In this document: one piece after another, positions 16,679 to 25,849 of the stretch | Numbering within the stretch: the stretch's first letter is position 1 | How the letters are laid out: each line of letters starts with the position of its first letter | Assembly: GCF_014137995.1 (NCBI RefSeq) | Contig: NZ_JACGWV010000001.1 | Location: 2,046,001-2,110,000 of the forward strand | DNA: 64,000 nucleotides | Direction: 5' to 3' | Source: Promicromonospora sukumoe | GTDB taxonomy: Bacteria; Actinomycetota; Actinomycetes; Actinomycetales; Cellulomonadaceae | The notes under the pieces: model-generated | Database searches by the model: none | The model's input: only the letters and a program-made list of their open reading frames with translations | Told to the model about the DNA's origin: nothing | Made by a program: the position numbers and the translations under genes

Positions 16679-16807
16679 CTACCCGAGCGGGAAGTCGCTC
16701 CACGTGACGTCGTCGGACGGCCGGCCGGTGCGGACGAGGTCGATCACGATCTCGCGCGCTCCGGCCGGCGTCAGGGTCACCGTGTCCGGCGCCGCCCCAG
16801 CGCGAGG
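16679..16807 (-). pseudogene. In-frame coding remnant after the binding-protein stop
   Basis: Directly after the TGA of the binding protein (16808-16810) the same frame stays open for 42 codons before TAG at 16679. The peptide contains DTVTLTPAGAREIVI and, near its end, VTWSDFPLG, and its codons have strong GC3 like a real gene. I do not recognise the family. It looks like the 3' end of a gene whose remainder was deleted, or the binding protein's former C-terminus now cut off by a stop. There is no start codon or ribosome site, so it is not an independent gene. Confidence 0.35.
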
Positions 16808-18157
16808 TCACGACCCGGAGACGGTGAACCCCTGCTCGTTGCCGTACTTGACGATCGACTCCTGCCAGGCGCCCAGCCCGTCGGACAGCGGCGTCGAGCC
16901 CGTGTAGGCCTGGCCGACGGTGTCGGGGAACTTGCTGTTCGCGTAGACCTGGTACGGCAGGTACTGCCAGCCGGGGAGCACACCGGTCGCGGACGCGGAG
17001 AGCACCTCGTTGATCTTCTGCCCGCCGAAGTACTCCGGCTCCCTGGCCAGGAACTCGGGGCTGGTGAGGTCCGCGGTCGTGGCCGGGAAGTTGCCGTGGT
17101 CGAGCCGCACCTGCACGCCGTCGCCGGCGTTCGCGTACTGGAGGAACCCGTAGGCCAGGGCCTTCTGGGTGCTGGCCTCGGTGATCGACAGCGCGGAGCC
17201 GCCGTTCTCGGCCGTCGCGGTGCCGCCCTTCGTCCACTGCGGCATCGGCGCCACGCGCCAGTCGCCCGCGGCCCCCGGAGCGCCCGACTCCAGGTTCGCG
17301 GGCATCCAGGCGCCCGTCACCAGCGCGGCGATCGTCCCGTCGCCGAGCCGCTGGAACCACTCGTCCGACCACTCCGGGACCTTCGCCACGAGGTCGTCGT
17401 CGAGCAGCTGCTGCCACATCTGGGCGAACCGGGCCGAGCCCTTGTCGGCGAGGTCGACGGTCACGGTGGTCCCGTCGACGGCGAACGGCGTCCCGCCGGC
17501 CTGCCAGATCATCGACGTCGCGAACCCGGCGTTGCCGTCGTCCGCGATGAGGTGGGTCCCGTCGTCGTGCGCGTGGATCTTGCGTGCGGCCTCGACGAAC
17601 TCGTCCCACGTGGCCGGCACCTCGACGCCGGCCTCCTTGAACGTCCTCGCGTTGTAGAACAGGGCCATGGGGCCGGAGTCGATCGGCAGGCCGTACACCG
17701 CGTCGCCGTCGGTCACCGACCCCCAGGTCCCCGGGGAGTAGGTGCCGTCGAGCTCGCTCGCGCCCAGCGGCGCGAGGTCGGCGAGGGACCCCGCGATCGA
17801 GAACTGCGGCAGGGCGTAGTACTCGACCTGCGCGACGTCGGGCACGCCCGAGCCCGCGCGGATCGCGTTCTGCAGCACCACGTAGTGGTCGTTGCCCGTG
17901 CCGACGTTCGCCAGCTCCACGTCCACGTTCGGGTACTCGGCCTCGAAGTCCTCGACGACGTGCTCCAGCGTGGGCTCCCACGCCCAGACCAGCAGGTCGC
18001 CGCCCTCCTGGAGCGCGGAAGAGACGTCCTCGGGGGACAGGTCTGCCGCGACGCCGGCGCCGGGCGAGACCGCGCACCCGGCCAGTACTGCCATCGCGAG
18101 CCCCGTCACGGCGAGCACCGCTCCGGTGCGGCGGGGGATGCCGGTGCCTCGTGCCAC
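16808..18157 (-). CDS. ABC-type extracellular solute-binding lipoprotein (family 1)
   Basis: A 449-residue sugar-type binding lipoprotein. The signal peptide ends in the lipobox LAGC (MAVLAGCAVSPG). The mature part has the family 1 pattern: GDLLVWAWEPTLEHVVEDF, GVPDVAQVEYYALPQF, and LPIDSGPMALFYNARTF. Start is the GTG at 18157 with GGAG close upstream. No permease or ATPase gene is next to it, so it must work with components elsewhere. A coding remnant follows its stop. Ligand unknown, probably an oligosaccharide. Confidence 0.85.
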   Translation of the reverse strand: MARGTGIPRRTGAVLAVTGLAMAVLAGCAVSPGAGVAADLSPEDVSSALQEGGDLLVWAWEPTLEHVVEDFEAEYPNVDVELANVGTGNDHYVVLQNAIRAGSGVPDVAQVEYYALPQFSIAGSLADLAPLGASELDGTYSPGTWGSVTDGDAVYGLPIDSGPMALFYNARTFKEAGVEVPATWDEFVEAARKIHAHDDGTHLIADDGNAGFATSMIWQAGGTPFAVDGTTVTVDLADKGSARFAQMWQQLLDDDLVAKVPEWSDEWFQRLGDGTIAALVTGAWMPANLESGAPGAAGDWRVAPMPQWTKGGTATAENGGSALSITEASTQKALAYGFLQYANAGDGVQVRLDHGNFPATTADLTSPEFLAREPEYFGGQKINEVLSASATGVLPGWQYLPYQVYANSKFPDTVGQAYTGSTPLSDGLGAWQESIVKYGNEQGFTVSGS

Positions 18158-18491
18158 AGCTGCTCCGTTCCATTCGTCGTCGACGCCTGCCGGGCAGGCA
18201 CCCGTACCGTAGCGCCGCACGGGGCGATCCGGGGAGCGGCGCGCGAGGGTCGGACGCTCCCTGTCGAGGCGCCGGACAGGTGGAGCGGAGAGCGCGGTCG
18301 CGATCGATAGACAAGTCCTCTCGTCGAGCGTCCGGAGAAGTCTTGGACACTCTCGGAGCGGCCGCCATAGCGTCGTGGCTCGGCCTGCCCGCCCCGCCCG
18401 CGGCTTGAGTCTGTCCCTGGGACACGGTGTCTACTCGCAGCCGCGACGACCTGGGGTGTCGGCCGCACGGCAACCGAGAGAAGGAGACTGG
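18158..18491. other. Divergent intergenic region, 334 bp
   Basis: This gap separates the binding lipoprotein from the T7SS-like gene. I see no gene in it. A plausible promoter for the rightward operon is TTGGAC (18343-18348) with CATAGC about 17 nt later (18366-18371). GAAGGAG lies about 7 nt before the ATG at 18492. No strong palindrome was found. Confidence 0.35.
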
Positions 18492-19868
18492 ATGAGCGCC
18501 GCGCGCGTGGGTGAGTGGCAGCTGCTGGACTACGACGACGACCCCGTGCCGGCCGAGCCGTCCGGGCTCGACGCGGTGATCCGGCACTACAAGAAGATCG
18601 CCGAGACCATGACCACGCAGGCGGCGCTCCTCAAGCGGATCGGCGACGGTGACGAGACCCTGCTCAAGGGCGAGGCCGCGGGCGCGATGCGCAAGCGTGC
18701 GCAGGAGAGCCACGAGGCGCTGGGCAAGGCGGCCGACCGCTACGAGGACGTGCACGCCGCGCTGGTCGAGTACCAGCCGGCGCTGGAGACGGCACGGTCG
18801 AAGACCGGTGAGGCGCTGGACGACGCCGAGAAGGCGGCGCGCGCCCTGGCGACCGCCGAGGACATGAGCGACCCGGTGAACGAGGACCGCGGCGAGGACG
18901 CCGAGCCGCTGACCGACACGGAGAAGCAGGCGTCCGAGGACCGCGCGACCGCGATCTCCGGGGCGAAGGGCACGATCGAGGCGGCCAAGACCGTGGCGCG
19001 CAACGCCATGACGGCGCTCGACGTCGCCGCCGAGGCCGCCGCGACCAAGATCAAGGAGAACTGGGGCGACGACGGGCTGAACCACAGCTGGCAGGACGCG
19101 CTCCGGGCCCGGTTCATGAAGTTCCTCAAGGGGCTCGTCGAGGTGCTCGGCTGGATCGGCATGGCCCTGGCGGTGCTGGCGATGATCATCCCCGGCCTCA
19201 ACGCGCTCGCCTGGGTCGCGTTCGGCGTGGCGGTGGCCGGCCTGATCGGCTCCATCGTGCTGGCCGCCACCGGTGAGGAGAGCTGGATGGGCGTGATCTG
19301 GGGCGTCATCGGTGTGCTCACGGCCGGCATCGGTCTCAGGGTGGCCAGCAAGATCAGCAACGCCGTCAAGGCGTCGAGGGCCGCCTCGCAGTCGGCAGTC
19401 ACCGTCCGGCTGGACGACCTCGGCCGGCTCGCGGAACGGATGGCCGTGTTCCGGAACAACATCGACGGCCCGTTCAGCGCCTTCGCGCTCAACCGGGTGC
19501 TGTCCGGCGGGCTCCGGATCAGCGAGAACCTGACGAGCCTCAGCAGGTTGCAGACGCTGCTCCGGATCAACCCGAACGCCTGGCGTATCCCGTCGTTCAC
19601 CGGCGCCATCGGCATCGGCGGGATCAAGCAGCTCAACGCGCTCAACGCGGCCCTCGACGGCCTGAAGATCACCGGGATCACCGGCGGGTTCGTCAAGCCG
19701 TGGGTCTACGTCCTGGGCTCGGCCTCCTGGCTGACCGGCCTCGTCACCGGCGCGTGGAGCACGGCCGTGCCCGCGTCCTCGTTCGGTGACGACGGCCGTG
19801 AGGGCTACGACGGCACGACCGACTGGGAGCTCAACCACATCACCAAGGACGCCGGGGAGCCGATCTAG
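18492..19868 (+). CDS. Putative T7SS-type secreted/membrane protein
   Basis: A 458-residue protein. Its N-terminal 140 residues are helical and coiled-coil-like, beginning with VGEWQLLDYDDDPVPAEPSG and continuing through KGEAAGAMRKRAQESHEAL. This resembles the WXG-like T7SS signal domain found at the N-terminus of polymorphic toxins and ESX substrates. Two to three hydrophobic helices occupy about 215-280 (IGMALAVLAMIIPGLNALAW). The last 170 residues match no toxin or enzyme that I recognise. A good GAAGGAG site marks the start. Its stop abuts the next ATG (TAGATG), so it is coupled to the subtilase. No ESX core genes are in the window. Confidence 0.6.
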   Translation: MSAARVGEWQLLDYDDDPVPAEPSGLDAVIRHYKKIAETMTTQAALLKRIGDGDETLLKGEAAGAMRKRAQESHEALGKAADRYEDVHAALVEYQPALETARSKTGEALDDAEKAARALATAEDMSDPVNEDRGEDAEPLTDTEKQASEDRATAISGAKGTIEAAKTVARNAMTALDVAAEAAATKIKENWGDDGLNHSWQDALRARFMKFLKGLVEVLGWIGMALAVLAMIIPGLNALAWVAFGVAVAGLIGSIVLAATGEESWMGVIWGVIGVLTAGIGLRVASKISNAVKASRAASQSAVTVRLDDLGRLAERMAVFRNNIDGPFSAFALNRVLSGGLRISENLTSLSRLQTLLRINPNAWRIPSFTGAIGIGGIKQLNALNAALDGLKITGITGGFVKPWVYVLGSASWLTGLVTGAWSTAVPASSFGDDGREGYDGTTDWELNHITKDAGEPI

Positions 19869-22800
19869 ATGCGCACCAGAACTCTTGTCGCCGCGGGGAT
19901 CGCCGGGGCGCTCGCCGTGTCGGTCGCGACGGGCGGAGCGGCGGCGACCCCGCCGGACGACCCGGCCGCGGCCCCGGTCCCGGCGGCCCCCGAGCCGGTC
20001 ACGGTCACCCTGCTGACCGGCGACCGCGTCACCGTGACGACCACGGCCGACGGCCACCGGTCCACCGCGGTCCACCCCGCCGAGGGCCGGGAGGGCGTCG
20101 CCTTCCTGCGGCGCACCGACGGGGAGCGCACGTTCGTGATCCCGTCCGACGTCGCGCCGATGGTGGGGGAGCGGCTGGACGAGGCGCTGTTCGACGTCGC
20201 CGGGCTCGCCGCGACGGGCGTGGACCGGGAGACGGTCCCGGTGATCGTGCAGCAGCCTGAGGGGACGACGGCCCGTTCGACGGCGTCGTCGTCGGAGTGG
20301 CGGGCCGCAGGCCTGACGCCCGACCGCCGGCTGGATTCGGTCGGCGCCGTGGCCGACGACGTCGGCCCCGCGCAGGGCGCCCGGCTGCTCGACACGCTGC
20401 GCTCACAGGACGGGCGCGCGCAGGACGGCGACCCCGGCGCGAACGCGACGGGCACGCCCGCGATCGAGCGGGTCTGGCTGGACGCCCCCGCGGAGGCGCT
20501 CGACGCGGACTCCGCGCCGCAGATCGGGGCCCCGCAGGCGTGGGAGTCCGGCGCGACCGGCAAGGGGGTCACGATCGCCGTCCTGGACACGGGCGTCGAC
20601 GCGACGCACCCCGACCTCGACGAGGCCGTCGTGGGCGCCAAGGACTTCTCCGGCACGGGCACGGTCGCCGACCGGAACGGCCACGGCACCCACGTGGCCT
20701 CCATCGCCGCGGGCTCGGGCCAGGCCTCCGGGGGCGAGAACCGGGGCATGGCGCCCGACGCCGACCTGCTGGTGGGCAAGGTGCTGGACGACGAGGGAGT
20801 CTCGACGATGTCGGTGGTCATCGAGGGCATGGAGTGGGCTGTCGACCAGGGCGCCGACGTCGTGAACCTGTCGCTCGGCTTCCCCAACGCCTCGGACGGC
20901 ACCGACCCGGCGTCGGTCGCCGTGGACGAGCTGACGAAGCGGCACGGCGCGCTGTTCGTCGTCGCCTCGGGGAACGACGGCGGCGACGCGTCGATCGGCT
21001 CGCCCGCCGCGGCGTCGTCGGCCCTGACGGTCGGTGCCGTCGACGATTCCGACACCGTCACGGGCTTCTCCAACCGGGGGCCGCGGCTGGACGGCGCGAT
21101 CAAGCCGGACATCGCGGCGCCGGGCGAGGGCATCGTCGCGGCCCGCGCGGAGGGGACGTCGTCCGGCGAGGTCGTGGACGCGGAGCACGTGGCGCTGACC
21201 GGTACCTCCATGGCGGCGCCGCACGTCGCCGGGGCCGCGGCCGCGCTGCTGCAGGCGCGGCCGAAGCTGACGTCGGCGCAGGTGCGCTCGGCGCTCATGG
21301 GCTCGGCCGACACCACGGGCGCCACCGTGTGGGAGGAGGGCGCCGGCCGCGTCTTCATCCCGAGCGCGCTGGGCCAGAAGGTGCTGGCGAGCCCGGCGTC
21401 GGTGTCGTTCGGGCAGTTCGAGCCGCCGTACACGAAGCCGCTGTCGAAGAAGGTCACCTACCGGAACACCGGCCGGTCCGCGGTCGTCCTCGACCTGGAG
21501 GTCTCCGCGACCGGTCCGGACGGCGAGCCGGTCGAGGCCGCCTCGCTCTCCAGGGACCGGCTCAAGGTCCCGGCGCGCGGGACGGCGGCGGTGACCGTCG
21601 CCGTGGACAAGGCCGCGGGCGACCTCGGTCGGTACAGCGGCACCGTGGTCGCGACCGGTCCCGGTGGTACGTCGGTGCGCACGCCGGTCGGCTGGGAGAA
21701 GCAGCCGGAGATGTTCGACCTGACGGTCCGGCAGACCGGGCGGGACGGCGAGGCGTTCGACGGGCTCTCGCAGCTCACCGTCGTGGACGCGGCGGACCAC
21801 GCCCGGTTCCAGCAGTCCTTCGCCCTGGAGGGCACGGAGGCGGCCGGCCGGACCTTCGAGGTCCCCGCCGGCACCTACGTCGTGAGCTCCCTGATGATGC
21901 GGGGGGCGACCGACCTCGACGTCACGGAGCTGGTCGAGTCGGACGCCCCGCAGGTCGCGGTGACCGAGGACACGACCCTGACGCTCGACGCCCGGGACGC
22001 CGAGAAGGTCACGTTCGACGTGCCACGGGCGGCCGACCGGACCGCCCTCGTGCTGGACGGGATGCACGTCGACGAGCAGGGCAGCAGCTTCTCGACGGGC
22101 CTGTCCGTCGACGCCGGCGCGGACGCCTATGTCACGCCGACCGACCCGGTCACGGTCGGCGCGTTCGACCACGTCACCGGCGCGCAGCTCAGCGAGCCCG
22201 TGGCGGACGACGCGTCGCCGTCGTACACCTACGACCTCACCCTCCGGCAGTCGCCGGTGACGACGGGCGCGTTCGTGATCGGGGCCGAGGACCTCGCCAC
22301 CGTCACCACGACGTACGCCGAGCCGGCGCGCGACGTGCGGACGTCGGTCTTCTGGTCGGGGGTGCCGGTGGGGCGCGACTGGATCTCCTCGCCCTCCCGG
22401 CCGGTCACGCCGGGGACCCGGACCGAGTACCTGAACGCCGAGGACGTGTCCTGGAGCAGGAGCGTGCTCTACGAGTCCCCGGACGCCACCGTGGGCCAGC
22501 TCGGCACCGGGCAGCTCGCCCTCGCCCCCGGGTCCGAGACCTCCGTGACGGTGGGCGGCGCCCCGTACTCGCCGGCGGGCTCCCGCGGGCTCTTCGAGGA
22601 CCAGCTCGACGTCACCACCGACTGGTCGGACGCGGCGGGGAACCTCTTCTTCGAGTCCGGCGAGGACGACGTGCGCCTGGTGGTGCGGCAGGACGGCGAG
22701 GTCGTCGCGGACGAGCCCTCGGGCTGGGCCACGGTCACCGTCCCCGCGGGCGGGGCCGAGTACCAGGTGGCGTTCGACGGCGCCCGCGGCTCGGACCGCT

Positions 22801-23159
22801 GGTACACCGGGGCCGTGGTCTCCGGCGAGTGGACGTTCCGGGCCGAGCCCGGGGTGGAGCCGGCGACGCGCGGCCTGCTGGACGTGCGCTACGACGTGGC
22901 CGGGATCGGGCCGCGGGGACATGCCCCGCGCAGCACCGAGGTCGCGGTCTCGGCCGTGGGCGGCGACGGCGCGTCGGTGACCGGGCTGTCGTGGTCCGCC
23001 GACGGCGGTGAGACCTGGACGGAGGCCGAGCTGACCGGCGGCGTCGCCGTGGTCGAGGCCCCGGCGGGCACGTCGATGGTCTCCCTGCGTGCCGAGGCGT
23101 CCGACGCCGCCGGCGAGACCGTCGTCGAGACGGTGCTGGAGGCCTACCGGGTGGAGTAG
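19869..23159 (+). CDS. Secreted S8 (subtilisin-like) serine peptidase
   Basis: A 1096-residue subtilase. Signal peptide at 1-27 (AGIAGALAVSVATGGAAA), then a pro-region to about 215. The catalytic triad is complete: Asp240 in AVLDTGVDATHPD, His272 in NGHGTHVAS, Ser447 in GTSMAAPHVAG; the oxyanion Asn is in ASGNDG. Some 590 residues of beta-rich C-terminal domains follow, with no membrane anchor, so the enzyme is probably released or cell-wall-associated. It starts immediately after the stop of the T7SS-like protein. Mycosins are the subtilases of ESX systems, but those are shorter and membrane-anchored, so a similar role is only a suggestion. Confidence 0.92.
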   Translation: MRTRTLVAAGIAGALAVSVATGGAAATPPDDPAAAPVPAAPEPVTVTLLTGDRVTVTTTADGHRSTAVHPAEGREGVAFLRRTDGERTFVIPSDVAPMVGERLDEALFDVAGLAATGVDRETVPVIVQQPEGTTARSTASSSEWRAAGLTPDRRLDSVGAVADDVGPAQGARLLDTLRSQDGRAQDGDPGANATGTPAIERVWLDAPAEALDADSAPQIGAPQAWESGATGKGVTIAVLDTGVDATHPDLDEAVVGAKDFSGTGTVADRNGHGTHVASIAAGSGQASGGENRGMAPDADLLVGKVLDDEGVSTMSVVIEGMEWAVDQGADVVNLSLGFPNASDGTDPASVAVDELTKRHGALFVVASGNDGGDASIGSPAAASSALTVGAVDDSDTVTGFSNRGPRLDGAIKPDIAAPGEGIVAARAEGTSSGEVVDAEHVALTGTSMAAPHVAGAAAALLQARPKLTSAQVRSALMGSADTTGATVWEEGAGRVFIPSALGQKVLASPASVSFGQFEPPYTKPLSKKVTYRNTGRSAVVLDLEVSATGPDGEPVEAASLSRDRLKVPARGTAAVTVAVDKAAGDLGRYSGTVVATGPGGTSVRTPVGWEKQPEMFDLTVRQTGRDGEAFDGLSQLTVVDAADHARFQQSFALEGTEAAGRTFEVPAGTYVVSSLMMRGATDLDVTELVESDAPQVAVTEDTTLTLDARDAEKVTFDVPRAADRTALVLDGMHVDEQGSSFSTGLSVDAGADAYVTPTDPVTVGAFDHVTGAQLSEPVADDASPSYTYDLTLRQSPVTTGAFVIGAEDLATVTTTYAEPARDVRTSVFWSGVPVGRDWISSPSRPVTPGTRTEYLNAEDVSWSRSVLYESPDATVGQLGTGQLALAPGSETSVTVGGAPYSPAGSRGLFEDQLDVTTDWSDAAGNLFFESGEDDVRLVVRQDGEVVADEPSGWATVTVPAGGAEYQVAFDGARGSDRWYTGAVVSGEWTFRAEPGVEPATRGLLDVRYDVAGIGPRGHAPRSTEVAVSAVGGDGASVTGLSWSADGGETWTEAELTGGVAVVEAPAGTSMVSLRAEASDAAGETVVETVLEAYRVE

Positions 23160-23175
23160 TCCCAGGGTTCGGGCG

Positions 23176-23203
23176 GCCCGCCGCGGACGGTGACGCGGCG
23201 GGC
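23176..23203. terminator. GC-rich hairpin after the subtilase gene
   Basis: GCCCGCCGCG (23176-23185) pairs perfectly with CGCGGCGGGC (23194-23203) around an 8-nt loop, just after the subtilase stop. It lies before the MerR gene at 23267 and probably ends the two-gene transcript. Confidence 0.6.
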
Positions 23204-23266
23204 GCCCTTCTGGCAGGCTGTGACCGCCCGGTCAGGAGCGGCCGCCCGGCCAGGAAAGGACTCGTC

Positions 23267-24019
23267 ATGGCGTGGAGCACCCGTGAGCTCGCCGACCTGG
23301 CGGGCACCACGGTCAAGGCCATCCGGCTCTACCACGAGCGGGGGCTGCTCGATGAGCCCCTGCGACGGTCCAACGGGTACAAGCAGTACGAGGTCAGCCA
23401 CCTCGTCAGCCTGCTGCGCATCCGGCGGCTCACGGAGCTGGGGTTCCCGCTCTCGGCGATCGACGCGGTCCGCGGCGGGGGCGACGCCTCGCCCGCCGCG
23501 CTCCGTGAGCTCGACGCCGAGCTCGCGGCGAGCATCGAGCGCCAGCTCAAGGCCCGGTCGGCCATCGCGGCCATCCTGCGCGACGGCACCGCCGCGGACG
23601 CGCCGGTGGGGTTCGAGTCCCTCGGGCCCCGGCTGTCGGACGCCGACAGCTCGCTCATCCACATCTACACCCAGCTCTACACGCAGGAGGCGATGACGGA
23701 CCTGCGGAAGATGGTGGAGGCGGAGGACCCTGGGGCCGCCGGCGCCGAGTTCGACGCCCTGCCCGCCGACGCGGACGAGGAGACGCGGCAGCGGGTCGCG
23801 GAGCAGCTCGCGCCGGACATCGCGCGGCACCTGACGGACCACCCCTGGCTCACCAGCCCGGGTGACCGCCTCGCCCGCAGCGAGGAGGTCACCCGGCAGA
23901 TGTTCTCGGACGCGATCGTCGAGCTCTACAACCCGGCCCAGCTCGACGTGATCCGGCGGGCGAGCCTGGCCGCGCTGGCGATGCTGGACCAGGCGCCCGC
24001 GGCTGACACCCCGGACTGA
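23267..24019 (+). CDS. MerR-family transcription regulator (copy 1)
   Basis: A 250-residue regulator. The N-terminal MerR winged helix reads MAWSTRELADLAGTTVKAIR and continues with YHERGLLDEPLRRSNGYKQY. A coiled-coil linker and a 130-residue C-terminal domain follow, unlike the short metal-binding tails of classical MerR. It is clearly paralogous to the MerR at 34515-35282, which shares the first 16 residues exactly. AGGAAAGGA lies upstream of the ATG. It is convergent with a CPBP protease gene, with only 8 nt between the stops. Confidence 0.9.
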   Translation: MAWSTRELADLAGTTVKAIRLYHERGLLDEPLRRSNGYKQYEVSHLVSLLRIRRLTELGFPLSAIDAVRGGGDASPAALRELDAELAASIERQLKARSAIAAILRDGTAADAPVGFESLGPRLSDADSSLIHIYTQLYTQEAMTDLRKMVEAEDPGAAGAEFDALPADADEETRQRVAEQLAPDIARHLTDHPWLTSPGDRLARSEEVTRQMFSDAIVELYNPAQLDVIRRASLAALAMLDQAPAADTPD

Positions 24020-24027
24020 CCCGTCGC

Positions 24028-24759
24028 TCAGGCGGTGGGGCCGGTCGTCCCGGTGATCAGCACGAGCAGCGGCAGGCCCACGTTGTTGACGGCGTGCACG
24101 ATCACGGCGGGCCAGATGGACCCGCTGCGGCGCATGACCTCGGCCGCGATGAGGCCCACCACGAGGGCCGAGGGGAGCGCCATGTTGATCCCGTGCACGA
24201 GGGCGAAGAAGACCGAGCTGGACACGACACCGATCACCGGGCCGTACCGCAGCAGGGCGTTGGTCACGACGCCGCGGAAGAAGAACTCCTCGCCGATCGG
24301 GGTGAGGATCGACAGGAAGAGGAAGGTCAGGATCAGCGGCAGCACGCCACCGCCCGCGGCGTCGTAGTAGTCGCCCTGGGGGTCGGCGTCGAACCCGGTC
24401 ACGGTGATGACGCCCAGGTTGACCAGCCCCTTGAGCAGGAGCGCGACGACGCCGGCGGCCACGCCGACGAGCACCCAGCGCCAGCTCGTGCGGCGCACGC
24501 TGAAGGCGCCCCAGGACCGGATCCGGATCAGCGCGGCGACGGCGAAGGCGATCAGGCCGATGACGCCGGACCACGCGGTCAGGATCAGCCCGTAGACCAC
24601 GGGGTCCTCGTCCAGGCCGATGGCGCCGAACAGCCGGATCGCGAGCATGGCGACGAGCGCCGCGAGCGAGCCGACGACGATCTCGGGCCAGCCCGGCCGG
24701 TCCGGTGCCACGGTGCCGGTCGGGGCAGGCTTCGGGCGGGTGGCATCACTGGTCGACAT
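24028..24759 (-). CDS. CPBP-family intramembrane metalloprotease (copy 1)
   Basis: A 243-residue membrane protein with about seven helices. The CPBP (ABI/Rce1-like) motifs are present: GEEFFFRG (EExxxR), FFALVHG (His), and HAVNNVG (HxxxN/B). Bacterial members cleave or protect membrane peptides and act in bacteriocin immunity or envelope processes. The start ATG at 24759 has GGAG 10 nt upstream; an in-frame ATG five codons earlier is possible. It is the first of three CPBP genes in the window. Confidence 0.85.
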   Translation of the reverse strand: MSTSDATRPKPAPTGTVAPDRPGWPEIVVGSLAALVAMLAIRLFGAIGLDEDPVVYGLILTAWSGVIGLIAFAVAALIRIRSWGAFSVRRTSWRWVLVGVAAGVVALLLKGLVNLGVITVTGFDADPQGDYYDAAGGGVLPLILTFLFLSILTPIGEEFFFRGVVTNALLRYGPVIGVVSSSVFFALVHGINMALPSALVVGLIAAEVMRRSGSIWPAVIVHAVNNVGLPLLVLITGTTGPTA

Positions 24760-24863
24760 AGCGGTTCGCTCCATGGTTCTGTTCGTCTGGCGGTGCAGTA
24801 CGAGCATTGGATTCCGTGCCCATGGGGCAGGGTCAAAGAGCGGCCGACGGCGCGACCGTGGCG

Positions 24864-25748
24864 TTAGCCGGACCGGCTCTCGTGCCGGAGCTCCTCGGCG
24901 CGGGTGGTCGCCGCCCACGTGGCGAGCAGGGCGAGCGAGTCGGCGCTCGGCGAACCAGGGGCCGGTGAGTACGCGACCATCACCAGGCCGGGGTCGGCGG
25001 GGAGGTCGAAGCTCTCGAAGCTGAGCTCGAGCTCGCCCACGACGGGATGGTGCAGGCGCTTGACGCCCGTCCGGTGCAGGAGGACGTCGTGCGTGGCCCA
25101 GCGCACCCGGAAGTCCTCGCTCCGGGTGGACAGCTCGCCGATCAGGTTGATCAGGGCGGGGTCGTCCGGGTTGCGCCCGGCCTCCTGCCGTAGCGCCGCC
25201 GCGGTGTCCGCGGCGTTCTTCTCCCAGTCGAGCAGGAACTGCCGGGCCGCCGGGTCCAGGAACGTGAAGCGCGCCGCGTTGGCCGGGCGCTGCGGGGTCG
25301 CGAGCACCGGCTGGTACAGGGCCCGTCCGAGCTCGTTCATGGCGAGGATGTCCTGCCGGCCGTTGCGGATCCAGGCCGGTGCGTCGGTGATGGCCTCCAG
25401 GATCCGCTGGACGACCGGGCGGACCTGCTGCGGGGCGGGCCGCCGACGCCGGGGCTCGCGCCGGGGCGCCGCACGGGCGAGGTCGAAGAGGTGGGCGTGC
25501 TCCGCCTCGTCGAGCTGCAGCGCGCGAGCCACCGCCTCGAGCACCGCGTCCGAGACGTTGCTCAGGTTCCCACGCTCCATCCGGGCGTAGTACTCGACGC
25601 TCACCCCGGCGAGCAGGGCGACCTCCTCCCGGCGGAGCCCGGGGACACGCCGGGTCGACCCGAAGCTCGGCAGGCCGCTCTCCTCCGGGCGCACGCGCGC
25701 CCGGCGTGAGGTGAGGAAGTCCCGCACGTCCTGGCGCTGGTCGGTCAT
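24864..25748 (-). CDS. XRE-family regulator with MmyB-like ligand domain (copy 1)
   Basis: A 294-residue protein. The helix-turn-helix at about 10-75 contains GLRREEVALLAGVSVEYYARMERG, the hallmark of this family. The remaining 200 residues are the MmyB-like PAS-fold domain that binds fatty acids or other hydrophobic ligands in known members (WIRNGRQDILAMNELGRAL). No Shine-Dalgarno: TACCAT lies on the coding strand at 25756-25761, 7 nt before the ATG, suggesting a leaderless transcript. It is divergent from an aldo/keto reductase, with a perfect 10-bp inverted repeat between them. Confidence 0.88.
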   Translation of the reverse strand: MTDQRQDVRDFLTSRRARVRPEESGLPSFGSTRRVPGLRREEVALLAGVSVEYYARMERGNLSNVSDAVLEAVARALQLDEAEHAHLFDLARAAPRREPRRRRPAPQQVRPVVQRILEAITDAPAWIRNGRQDILAMNELGRALYQPVLATPQRPANAARFTFLDPAARQFLLDWEKNAADTAAALRQEAGRNPDDPALINLIGELSTRSEDFRVRWATHDVLLHRTGVKRLHHPVVGELELSFESFDLPADPGLVMVAYSPAPGSPSADSLALLATWAATTRAEELRHESRSG

Positions 25749-25783
25749 GGTCTCGATGGTAGGTCGGGGGCCGCGGCGCAGGG

Positions 25784-25815
25784 AGGAACTGCCAGTGCAC
25801 CTCACGGCAGTTCCT
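25784..25815. promoter_or_regulatory. Perfect 10-bp inverted repeat, likely XRE operator
   Basis: AGGAACTGCC (25784-25793) and GGCAGTTCCT (25806-25815) are exact inverted copies with a 12-nt spacer (22 bp centre to centre, two helical turns). The site lies between the XRE gene (start 25748) and the aldo/keto reductase (start 25850), next to the inferred XRE -10 box. Confidence 0.6.
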
Positions 25816-25849
25816 TCCGGGGCGACCCGCGGACGCGTTCACTGGCCGC

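Noticed and set aside
20403..22922. Minus-strand open frame antisense to the subtilase
   Set aside because: The plus frame has a full catalytic triad and signal peptide; the antisense product is Arg/His-rich without motifs.
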